In this document: one piece after another, positions 1 through 4,539 of the stretch
Layout: the number at the start of each line of letters is the position of its first letter
How positions within the stretch are numbered: the first letter of the stretch is position 1
Source of the DNA: Candidatus Methylomirabilota bacterium
Lineage (GTDB): Bacteria; Methylomirabilota; Methylomirabilia; Methylomirabilales; Methylomirabilaceae
NCBI GenBank assembly: GCA_003105305.1
Contig: PQAQ01000016.1
Span: 1 to 5,940, forward strand
DNA: 5,940 bases
Direction: 5' to 3'
The notes under the pieces: model-generated
Seen by the model: only the letters and a program-made list of their open reading frames with translations
Database searches by the model: none
Told to the model about the DNA's origin: nothing
Translations under genes and position numbers: made by a program

Positions 1-596
1 CGGGCACACTGGTCAATGCCCTGCTTTATCATTGCAAGGATCTTGCAGGAATCAATGGTGTCTTGAGGCCAGGGATCGTGCACCGATTGGATAAGGACAC
101 TTCGGGCGTGATGGTCGTGGCAAAAGACGATGAGGCCTACCATCATCTGGCCAAACAGTTTAAAAACAGGACTGTGAAAAAGGTGTATCGAGCCATTGTC
201 TACGGAAGGGTCAGCAGAGACGAAGGGCTCATCGATTCCGATATCGGGAGACACCCGAGCGAAAGGAAGCGGATGTCAACCCGGACCAAAAGAGGAAGGC
301 CCGCCATCACACGCTGGAGGAAGGTTGAGGAATTGGATGGTGTCACCCTTGTACAGCTTGAGCCGCAGACCGGCCGAACCCACCAGATCCGGGTCCATCT
401 GTCGGCCATCGGCCACCCGGTCGTGGGCGATAAAGTGTATGGGGGGCGGCGCGAACAAAAGTTCAACGTTCAACGTTCAACGTTTAAAGCGAAAGCGGAA
501 CGGCACCTGTTGCATGCCTGGAAGCTGGGCCTGTTCCACCCAAGGACCCATGAATGGATGGAGTTCGAGGCCCCGCCGCCGGAAGACTTCAGGTAA
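1..596 (+). CDS. RluA/RluD-family 23S rRNA pseudouridine synthase, 3' part (5' end outside window)
   Basis: The frame is open from base 3 to TAA at 594-596, about 197 residues. Seen: the family signature HRLDKDTSG, whose Asp (codon at 90-92) is the catalytic nucleophile in this family, then a GRTHQIRVHLSAIGHPVVGD block and YGG, and near the end LLHAWKLGLFHP. These are the ordered catalytic-core motifs of RluA/RluC/RluD enzymes, which isomerise specific uridines in 23S rRNA in the cytoplasm. The N-terminal S4 RNA-binding region would lie upstream of the window. Odd: between YGG and the LLHA segment, where many relatives have a short loop, there is an insertion of about 15 residues containing KFNVQRSTFKAKAE, encoded by a tandem heptamer repeat. 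The frame stays open through it, so the enzyme may still work. Which family member this is (RluA, RluC or RluD) cannot be settled from this part. Confidence 0.93.
   Translation, partial: GTLVNALLYHCKDLAGINGVLRPGIVHRLDKDTSGVMVVAKDDEAYHHLAKQFKNRTVKKVYRAIVYGRVSRDEGLIDSDIGRHPSERKRMSTRTKRGRPAITRWRKVEELDGVTLVQLEPQTGRTHQIRVHLSAIGHPVVGDKVYGGRREQKFNVQRSTFKAKAERHLLHAWKLGLFHPRTHEWMEFEAPPPEDFR
461..488 (+). repeat. Tandem heptamer repeat inside the pseudouridine synthase gene
   Basis: The unit GTTCAAC occurs three times without interruption (461-467, 468-474, 475-481), followed by a degenerate fourth copy GTTTAAA (482-488). Three units are 21 bases, so the reading frame is kept, but gain or loss of a single unit would shift it. 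The encoded residues fall in a variable loop between two conserved motifs, which explains why the insert can be tolerated. Confidence 0.9.
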
Positions 597-769
597 TGGC
601 TTCCCGGCGAATCTCCGCCCCCGATCCCTTGCGCAAAGTGACTGCGATCATGCCTAAGTCTTGGATCGCCTATCCACGGGGTTTTCGCCACCTGGGTATT
701 TTTCGTTACCAGATGGGTACCGATCATCGCGGGTTGAAAACGACCGAACGTCCTTGACGCCTCGCAGTG

Positions 770-782
770 TTGTACTGTACAA
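770..782. repeat. 13-base perfect palindrome
   Basis: TTGTAC-T-GTACAA is a perfect dyad around base 776. It lies about 240 bases upstream of hicB and just downstream of a TTGACG hexamer. It could be an operator half-site pair, but nothing links it to a particular regulator. Confidence 0.45.
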
Positions 783-810
783 GGCATTGCAGGTACAATG
801 AGCGTACTAT

Positions 811-848
811 TGCATGCGTCGAGCTAAAAGCGACTATAGGCGCATGCA
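811..848. repeat. Inverted repeat with 8-base arms
   Basis: TGCATGCG at 811-818 is the exact reverse complement of CGCATGCA at 841-848, with a 22-base intervening segment. There is no T-run after it, so a terminator is unlikely. It may be a structured RNA or DNA element, or chance. Confidence 0.4.
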
Positions 849-964
849 GGCCATGAGAGCCTTCGACCGCTAGGACGTAATGGCACGAAGCCAAAGACCA
901 ACGTCAAGCGTCCGATCGAATCTTACGAGCATCGGGACAAGCAGCGGGTAAACAATCCGCCGTT

Positions 965-988
965 TGTATGCCGCACTTATGGCATACA
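965..988. promoter_or_regulatory. Probable operator upstream of hicBA-1
   Basis: TGTATGCC (965-972) and GGCATACA (981-988) are exact reverse complements separated by 8 bases. The dyad ends 32 bases before the hicB ATG, where an autoregulatory operator would be expected. TA modules are commonly repressed by their own antitoxin or TA complex. This HicB is short and shows no obvious separate DNA-binding domain, so the protein that binds here is uncertain. Confidence 0.5.
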
Positions 989-1020
989 GTAATCTGTCTT
1001 TATGGATGCAGAGGTGAGGA

Positions 1021-1230
1021 ATGAGAACCTTTACAGCAATCGTTGAACGGTGCCCCGACACAGGCTTATACGTGGGCTACGTACCGGGTTTCCCCGGCGC
1101 TCACACGCAGGCAGAGACCCTCGACGAACTGCGTCGCAACCTGCGTGAGGTCATCGTCATGCTGCTGGAAGACGGCGAGCCAAGGTTAGAGGCTGAGTTT
1201 GTCGGCACGCAAGAGGTCGTGATTGCCTGA
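1021..1230 (+). CDS. hicB: HicB-family antitoxin (first hicBA module)
   Basis: This 69-residue protein is the short HicB type. It has an N-terminal strand (RTFTAIVERCPDTGLYVGYV), the family core PGFPGAHTQAETLDELRRNL, then a helix and an acidic C-terminus. HicB proteins of this fold bind and neutralise the HicA mRNA interferase. There is no visible C-terminal ribbon-helix-helix or HTH extension, so it is the minimal version. The start is ATG, preceded closely by the purine-rich ribosome binding sequence GAGGTGAGGA. The toxin gene follows immediately and overlaps it by 8 bases, which implies coupled translation. The dyad at 965-988 is the likely control site. The order antitoxin then toxin is the reverse of E. 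coli hicAB but common for short HicB proteins. Confidence 0.88.
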   Translation: MRTFTAIVERCPDTGLYVGYVPGFPGAHTQAETLDELRRNLREVIVMLLEDGEPRLEAEFVGTQEVVIA

Positions 1231-1456
1231 CACCGGGAAGCCCCCTGTTCTGAAACCCAGGGAGGTGGCTGCGATACTGGAACGCCTGGGGTTTGTGGAA
1301 GTACGCCAAAGAGGATCCCACAAGCAGTATCGACACCCCGACGGACGATGTACGACCGTACAATTTCATGCAGGGCGAGACATTTCTCCCATTCTGTTAC
1401 GGCAAATAGCAAAAGACATCGGTCTCACCGTCGAAGAACTCCTTAAACACAGATAG
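1223..1456 (+). CDS. hicA: HicA-family mRNA interferase toxin (first hicBA module)
   Basis: This 77-residue protein matches the HicA/YcfA double-stranded-RNA-binding-like fold. It has LKPREVAAILERLGFVEVRQ, then the catalytic-histidine motif RGSHKQYRHPDGR (His33), a beta strand with TTVQFHAG, and the C-terminal helix LLRQIAKDIGLTVEELL. HicA toxins cleave mRNA without the ribosome and are held inactive by HicB. I chose the TTG start at 1223 because the codon just before it is an in-frame TGA (1220-1222), and AAGAGG lies 6 bases upstream at a suitable ribosome-binding distance. A later GTG would remove part of the first helix. All family motifs are present and the length is normal, so the module is probably functional. 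Confidence 0.88.
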   Translation: MPDTGKPPVLKPREVAAILERLGFVEVRQRGSHKQYRHPDGRCTTVQFHAGRDISPILLRQIAKDIGLTVEELLKHR

Positions 1457-1479
1457 CTCGTCTAGCCACTACCTTCGTC

Positions 1480-1517
1480 ATTCCGGCCAAGCCCGCACAG
1501 CGGGCGCGAGCCGGAAT
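1480..1517. repeat. Palindromic intergenic hairpin element
   Basis: The outer arms ATTCCGGC (1480-1487) and GCCGGAAT (1510-1517) are exact reverse complements. Nested inside, GCCCGC (1491-1496) and GCGGGC (1500-1505) form a second stem with an ACA loop. The flanking TCATTCC...GGAATCCAG context resembles short dispersed intergenic repeats found in many bacterial genomes. There is no T-run, so it is not a typical factor-independent terminator, although it could protect the hicA mRNA 3' end. Confidence 0.65.
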
Positions 1518-1748
1518 CCAGGAGATAGTGGAGGGAAAGGATACCCGGTCAATAACTATCATTCATAATCTCTGAGATGCATTCGACCGCTTTCTATCAG
1601 AAGCCGGGATAGGCCGACACAGATACAGCGTTTCCCGCCGTCAGGATTCATAACAATTTGTTGCTAACTTCGCGAGAACGTTATACCATTTGCCTTACTT
1701 TGATGGGCGGCTGATCGGGATAGGCTGATCAACATACATAATAGTATA

Positions 1749-1755
1749 GTTAGGT
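1749..1755 (+). other. Integron-type core site at the left edge of the cassette
   Basis: GTTAGGT fits the 1x core consensus GTTRRRY at all seven positions. Integron integrases cut such cores between the G (1749) and the first T (1750). The gene start follows 9 bases later, the usual compact spacing of cassette genes. The sequence to the left does not fold like an attC; two GGCTGATC direct repeats (1709-1716 and 1723-1730) lie 19 to 40 bases upstream. Confidence 0.5.
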
Positions 1756-2841
1756 TGCAAATCCATGCGCCCCTTTGAAATGGAATCGTGGGTATTGCGA
1801 GCCGTTGATCAGGTGACGCGTAATTCTCACTGCGAGGACAGTCTTGTTGAACTAAAGTCTGCCTGGCCGAAACCCGCTGCGGCCGCCCGCCAGATTGCAG
1901 CGCACGCTAATGCTGCACGTGGGGCACAAATACTCTGGATTATTGGAGTGGATGAAGTGTCCGGGGTATCGGGGGCTGACGCCAATGAATTAGCCGACTG
2001 GTTCTCCGCTGTTCGGTCCCATTTCAACCATGTCTATCCTGAGCTGCAGGACATCAATGTCCGGATAGGCGATCACACGGTAGTTGCCCTATTGTTCCAA
2101 ACGGATCGCGCGCCATTCTTAGTGAAGAATCCCGTTTTTGGCACTGCGGGAGGCGGTTCCGTTGAGTGGGAAGTTCCTTGGCGTGAGAGCAGAAAGACAC
2201 GGACAGCCAATCGTGAAGACATTATTCGCTTGATCGGGCCTCTTGTTCGTCTTCCAGAACTCGAGTGGCTCCAGTGCTCGGTATCGGTACACGTTGAAAA
2301 ATCTGCCGAAGAAGCGTCGCATCAAAAGTGGTATCTCTATGGTTCCCTGTATGTCGTTCCCTCAGGCCCTGAACCCCTTGTTATTCCTTTTCATCGCTGC
2401 GGCGTAACAGTTACGCTTGCGAACGGGCAAGTTCTCGACGATTGGGCTGACTTCAAGCTATCTCCCCCACACAGGATGCACTTCTCTCGCGGTCCAGGTA
2501 TATCGAGCTCCGTCGATTCAATGACTGTCGAATCGTCAAGTTCAGAGGTGATTATTACCGGCCCCGGTCGGGTTGAGTTCAAAGCGTCGACGGTTTCCGA
2601 GCAAGACCCCGAACCTGTGGCAGGAAATATTTCCGTCACGCTCCGCCTGAACGCAATCGGAACAAATACTCATTCCGTCATTGAGGAAATGCTTCAGCCA
2701 ACCACACACGACAAAGATTTCAGAGCCAAGTGGGAGTTCTCTCGTGTGGCGACCTAACCTCTCGGTCAGCCGGACCGCCTGCAAGCTGCGCTTGCAGGTT
2801 CCCTCCGCGCTGCGCTCTCCGGCGGCCGACCACCTCAAACG
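1750..2841 (+). mobile_element. Putative integron gene cassette carrying an AlbA_2-like gene
   Basis: The segment runs from just after G1749 of a GTTAGGT core to G2841 of the GTTAGTC core, about 1.1 kb. It contains one gene in the orientation expected for a cassette and one attC-like recombination site overlapping the stop codon. This is the standard cassette layout of a short leader, one gene and attC. No integron integrase gene lies in the window and no second attC was found, so it appears as a lone cassette, perhaps inserted at a secondary site or left after loss of the rest of an array. Confidence 0.6.
1765..2757 (+). CDS. Divergent Schlafen AlbA_2-like domain protein, function unknown
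   Basis: The protein has 330 residues. Residues about 20-165 resemble the AlbA_2 (Schlafen AlbA) domain: an acidic residue then VELKSAW (28-34), the helix-strand block QIAAHANAARG followed by AQILWIIGVDE (43-64), a strand with TVVALLFQTDRAPFLVKN, and EVPWRESRKTRTANREDIIRLI, which resembles the RxGsxTrxAsxeeI end of that domain. AlbA_2 domains bind nucleic acid and occur in transcription regulators, helicases and defence proteins. The remaining 165 residues, rich in beta-strand-forming and Ser/Thr segments, are not recognised. No signal peptide or membrane segment is evident. ATG 1765 is used; ATG 1780 in the same frame is an alternative, and neither has a strong ribosome binding site. The stop codon lies inside the attC-like R'' box, as in cassette genes. 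A defence role is only inferred. Confidence 0.75.
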   Translation: MRPFEMESWVLRAVDQVTRNSHCEDSLVELKSAWPKPAAAARQIAAHANAARGAQILWIIGVDEVSGVSGADANELADWFSAVRSHFNHVYPELQDINVRIGDHTVVALLFQTDRAPFLVKNPVFGTAGGGSVEWEVPWRESRKTRTANREDIIRLIGPLVRLPELEWLQCSVSVHVEKSAEEASHQKWYLYGSLYVVPSGPEPLVIPFHRCGVTVTLANGQVLDDWADFKLSPPHRMHFSRGPGISSSVDSMTVESSSSEVIITGPGRVEFKASTVSEQDPEPVAGNISVTLRLNAIGTNTHSVIEEMLQPTTHDKDFRAKWEFSRVAT

Positions 2842-2847
2842 TTAGTC
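2752..2847 (+). repeat. attC-like integron recombination site (59-base-element type)
   Basis: Box by box: R'' ACCTAAC (2752-2758) fits RYYYAAC fully and contains the TAA stop of the preceding gene. A 5-base spacer follows, then L'' GGTCAGCC (2764-2771). L' GGCCGACC (2824-2831) pairs with L'' except at one position. R' is GTTAGTC (2841-2847), of which GTTAG pairs exactly with CTAAC of R''. The segment before R', ACCTCAAACGTTAG, is very close to the classical AACTCAAGCGTTAG. The centre contains a perfect hairpin with arms CCTGCAAGC (2778-2786) and GCTTGCAGG (2790-2798) and loop TGC. Total length is 96 bases, within the known attC range. One R' position (T at the third R) departs from consensus. 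Confidence 0.78.
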
Positions 2848-2926
2848 CTTATCACATGGAGTGTGTATGAGCAACGTCATCCTTGGTAATATCTGGTAAA
2901 ATCGGGGAGTGCGGGGGCATTGGGCC

Positions 2927-3211
2927 ATGAGAAGGGTGTCCAGGGTCACGGTCTTGTCTGGGTAACGTCTGGAGTTGGTGCTTGACGACGGCGTTTCCTG
3001 GACTGTGGATCTCTCGGAGGCGGTGGGCCAAGGTGTGTTCGCTCTGCGGCGCGATCCGCTCGTGTTTGCACAGGTTGCTATCGGTTCAGCCGGTGAGCTG
3101 GTCTGGGGCGACAAGATTGATCTGTGCCCCGACGCGCTCTACCTCAACGTAACAGGCCAGAAACCCGAAGACATTTTCCCCGCGCTACGCAACCTGCCGG
3201 CCCATGCCTGA
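2927..3211 (+). pseudogene. DUF2442-family gene interrupted by a nonsense codon
   Basis: From ATG 2927 the frame reads MRRVSRVTVLSG, then TAA at codon 13 (2963-2965), then RLELVLDDGVSWTVDLSEAV and GQGVFALRRDPLVFAQV to TGA 3209-3211, 94 codons in all. Both sides of the stop fit the DUF2442 pattern: an N-terminal strand, a [Y]RLxLxLDDG strand, VDLSxxxxxGVFxxLRDP, and a C-terminal VWGDKIDLCPDALY. Relatives usually have Tyr at the stop position, and one base change (TAC or TAT to TAA) would create it. A shorter protein could restart at TTG 2975 or GTG 2978, but would lack the first strand. DUF2442 proteins are small partners often encoded beside DUF4160 proteins in TA-like pairs, and the truncated DUF4160 start overlaps this gene's end. 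No ribosome binding site of note precedes ATG 2927. Confidence 0.72.
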
Positions 3212-3320
3212 GGTCAGCCGCTTCTTCGGTGTCGTCATCACAATTAGACCGCGCACCGCAGGACCTTGCCCAGCGCCAGGTCGAGTGCCATCACGAGACG
3301 GAACAAGACATGGACGCTGA
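3204..3320 (+). pseudogene. DUF4160 gene remnant (first ~14 codons only)
   Basis: ATG 3204 overlaps the DUF2442 stop by 8 bases and reads MPEVSRFFGVVITI, the characteristic beginning of DUF4160 proteins. The conserved continuation (a YxDHxPPHFHV-type segment and the rest of the domain, usually 70-90 residues in all) is absent. From about base 3244 the DNA instead matches the 3' end of the minus-strand methyltransferase, giving an unrelated 24-residue tail to TGA 3318-3320. The junction therefore cuts this gene after its first strand. The missing part was not found elsewhere in the window. This explains why the neighbouring DUF2442 partner is also decaying. Confidence 0.7.
3244..3320 (-). pseudogene. 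Methyltransferase 3'-end fragment, copy A
   Basis: Read on the minus strand this gives FRLVMALDLALGKVLRC and then a stop (TAA at 3246-3244). The intact methyltransferase has FRRVMALDLELGKRWRC in its last 30 residues. At DNA level, AGGTCGAGTGCCAT is identical in both and the flanks are similar. The final GSTRIVTVEKP of the intact protein is missing, so the fragment is cut at the junction with the DUF4160 remnant. The other boundary is blurred and lies near 3320. No start or upstream domain is present, so it is a relic. Confidence 0.65.
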
Positions 3321-3328
3321 TGTTTCCG

Positions 3329-3357
3329 TTGACGACTCTGTGCTTCCAAGGTAATCT
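3329..3357 (+). promoter_or_regulatory. Candidate promoter of phd-vapC
   Basis: TTGACG (3329-3334) matches five of six -35 bases. With a 17-base spacer it is followed by TAATCT (3352-3357), a weak -10 that keeps the first, second and last consensus bases. Transcription would start within or just after the palindrome at 3357-3370, so binding there would block it. Confidence 0.45.
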
Positions 3358-3370
3358 AGTGATGTCACTA
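3357..3370. promoter_or_regulatory. Probable Phd operator palindrome
   Basis: TAGTGA-TG-TCACTA is a perfect inverted repeat ending 19 bases before the antitoxin ATG and touching the candidate -10. Phd/YefM antitoxins typically bind short palindromes of this kind at their own promoter, with repression strengthened by the toxin. It is the most regular dyad in this intergenic region. Confidence 0.6.
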
Positions 3371-3389
3371 CATCAGCGGTGAGGTTGAG

Positions 3390-3668
3390 ATGAAGATAGG
3401 ATTGCGGGAAGCCAATCAGCAGTTTTCAAAAGCCGTCAAGGCGGTCAAGGCCGGAGAAGAGGTGGTGTTGACCGAACGCGGAAAACCTATCGGCGTCATC
3501 AGGCCGTTGGAACCATCAGGAGTCGGGGAGGCGGAAGTTCGACGACTGGAAGCGGCAGGACTATTACATCGGGCCTCCAAACGCGTTCCCCTCCCTGCGT
3601 GCGCACCACGGCCATTGAAAGGCCGACCCATCTCCCACACGCTTCGCGAGGAGCGAGACGAATCGTGA
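3390..3668 (+). CDS. Phd/YefM-family antitoxin of a VapC-type toxin
   Basis: This 92-residue protein has the Phd fold signature: MKIGLREANQQFSKAVKAVK, then GEEVVLTERGKPIGVIRPLE. This N-terminal dimerisation and DNA-binding domain is followed by a variable linker (residues about 50-75) and a C-terminal LKGRPISHTLREERDES, resembling the toxin-wrapping tail of VapC partners. It neutralises the PIN toxin encoded next and is expected to repress its own operon. The start is ATG 3390 with GAGGT just upstream. The stop TGA (3666-3668) overlaps the toxin start as GTGA, so the two are translationally coupled. Nothing in it looks damaged. Confidence 0.88.
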   Translation: MKIGLREANQQFSKAVKAVKAGEEVVLTERGKPIGVIRPLEPSGVGEAEVRRLEAAGLLHRASKRVPLPACAPRPLKGRPISHTLREERDES

Positions 3669-4117
3669 GGCTGGCGCCATGGGCGTACTTCGACACCAGT
3701 GTCCTGCTTAAACGGTATGTCCGGGAAGCGGGTTCTGCCCAAGCGCGAGCGTCCTTACGGCGCTATCGTTTCCTCTCGTCGGCCATTACGCCGGTTGAGA
3801 CGATGTCGGCACTGTGCCGACGGCGTACGTCGGGTGAACTGACCGAAGATGATTTCGCTGCGATCCTCTCGCGCATTCGGAAGGATCGCAGTTATTGGGA
3901 ACTTGTCGCGGTAACGCCGCTGGTTCTCACCAATGCCGAAGGACTCATCCAGACCACTGGAGTCAAGACGCTTGACGCCCTTCATTTGGCCTCAGTGCAG
4001 GCCTTTCAGGCGATGTCAGGGATACGAATTCCATTTATCACGGCAGATATACGACAGCGGGACGCGGCAAGCCGACTCGATCTCACTGTAGTCGGGATCG
4101 ACAGCAGCAGGGAATGA
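3665..4117 (+). CDS. vapC: VapC-type PIN-domain ribonuclease toxin
   Basis: This 150-residue protein has the PIN-domain acidic residues in the expected order: Asp10 in AYFDTSVLLKRY, Glu45 in SSAITPVETMSAL, Asp104 in VKTLDALHLASVQ, and Asp128 in FITADIRQ. PIN toxins use these to hold Mg2+ or Mn2+ and cut RNA (often tRNA or rRNA), stopping translation when free of antitoxin. I chose GTG 3665 because it overlaps the antitoxin stop (GTGA) and places FDTSVLLKRY near the N-terminus, as in relatives; the frame is open further upstream, but only as antitoxin-overlapping sequence. Length is normal and no key residue is missing. The module is bracketed by two methyltransferase 3'-end fragments. Confidence 0.9.
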   Translation: MRLAPWAYFDTSVLLKRYVREAGSAQARASLRRYRFLSSAITPVETMSALCRRRTSGELTEDDFAAILSRIRKDRSYWELVAVTPLVLTNAEGLIQTTGVKTLDALHLASVQAFQAMSGIRIPFITADIRQRDAASRLDLTVVGIDSSRE

Positions 4118-4169
4118 TCAGTTGTAAGCTTTAGTCATTGAATCCGCGTACCACCACTCTCCGCTCTAT

Positions 4170-4305
4170 TCACGGTTTCTCCACCGTGACGATTCGGGTG
4201 GAGCCGCATCGCAGAAACTTCCCCAGCGTGAGGTCGAGCGCCATCACGCGGCGGAAGGGGGCATTGTAACGCGGGGCGTCCAGCTTCTGGTGGCAACTGA
4301 GGGCT
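4170..4305 (-). pseudogene. Methyltransferase 3'-end fragment, copy B
   Basis: On the minus strand the frame reads CHQKLDAPRYNAPFRRVMAL, continues DLTLGKFLRCGSTRIVTVEKP, and stops at TGA (4172-4170). The intact methyltransferase ends RQRQDAPSFDAIFRRVMALDLELGKRWRCGSTRIVTVEKP, so some 40 C-terminal codons and the stop are kept. DNA identity is high from CACGGYTTCTCCACCGTGAC onward and fades by about 4305. The frame stays open further, to a Met codon at 4409, but that part is antisense to hicB-2 and not methyltransferase-like. The SAM-binding core is absent, so no enzyme can be made. It lies between vapC and hicB-2. Confidence 0.8.
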
Positions 4306-4341
4306 GATGTGAGAACCTGAGTAGCTACGAAGGAGTAATGT

Positions 4342-4539
4342 ATGGAAACGAAACTCAACATGGTGTACTGGAAAGGCGACAAATTCTGGATCGGTAAGCT
4401 GATTGACAATCCGGAGGTGATGACCCAGGGGAAAACCCTAAAAGAGCTGGAAGAGAATATTATCGATGCCTACAAACTGTTGGTCCTGGACGAGGTTCCT
4501 GAAGATCACAAAAGTAAAGAGATCGCGGTTGCGGTGTGA
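4342..4539 (+). CDS. HicB-family antitoxin (second hicBA module)
   Basis: This 65-residue short HicB has METKLNMVYWKGDKFWIGKL, then the family core DNPEVMTQGKTLKELEENII and a helix ending with DEVPEDHKSKEIAVAV. It is clearly a different lineage from the hicB at 1021, with a lower-GC, lysine-rich coding sequence, so the two modules were acquired separately and are not a recent duplication. AAGGAG (4330-4335) lies 6 bases before ATG 4342, an optimal ribosome binding site that favours this start over the out-of-frame ATG at 4338. The last Val codon and stop overlap the toxin start (GTGA). Its toxin partner is broken, so it may persist as an orphan antitoxin. Confidence 0.87.
   Translation: METKLNMVYWKGDKFWIGKLIDNPEVMTQGKTLKELEENIIDAYKLLVLDEVPEDHKSKEIAVAV

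Larger units (their letters stand above)
597..1020. other. Non-coding stretch between the pseudouridine synthase and hicB
   Basis: I see no open frame here with recognisable protein features on either strand. The stretch holds a 13-base palindrome (770-782), an inverted repeat with 8-base arms (811-848) and another just upstream of hicB (965-988), described separately. A TTGACG hexamer at 754-759 could be a -35 element, but no convincing -10 follows. No factor-independent terminator with a T-run is evident after the pseudouridine synthase. Confidence 0.6.
1457..1764. other. Non-coding stretch between hicA and the AlbA_2-like gene
   Basis: I see no gene here. It holds a strong hairpin repeat (1480-1517), a short dyad ATAAC/GTTAT (1650-1654 and 1680-1684), a 10-base direct repeat CGGGATAGGC (1605-1614 and 1716-1725), an 8-base direct repeat GGCTGATC (1709-1716 and 1723-1730), and an A+T-rich segment (1731-1752) with several -10-like hexamers, ending in the integron-like core GTTAGGT. 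The A+T-rich segment is the likeliest promoter region for the downstream gene, but I cannot place a convincing -35. Confidence 0.6.

Noticed and set aside
196..657. Plus-strand open frame of 153 residues within the pseudouridine synthase
   Set aside because: It is out of frame with the clear RluA/RluD-type motifs and has no family features of its own.
1650..1684. ATAAC...GTTAT with AACAATTTGTT inside, resembling the two ends of an attC
   Set aside because: It is only 35 bases long, shorter than known attC sites, lacks L''/L' pairing and the GTTATAC core departs from GTTRRRY. At most it is a deleted remnant.
2778..2798. Perfect GC-rich hairpin after the AlbA_2-like gene as a factor-independent terminator
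   Set aside because: No T-run follows on either strand, and the hairpin is better explained as the central stem of the attC-like site.
2868..2926. Short frame ATGAGCAACGTC... (2868 onward) as a leader peptide or DUF4160 remnant upstream of DUF2442
   Set aside because: It stops after 10 codons and shows no DUF4160 motif; there is no attenuator-like structure either.
4172..4409. Minus-strand 79-residue open frame as a real gene
   Set aside because: Only its last 40 or so codons are methyltransferase-like. The rest is antisense to hicB-2 and its upstream region, so I treat it as a 3'-end fragment.
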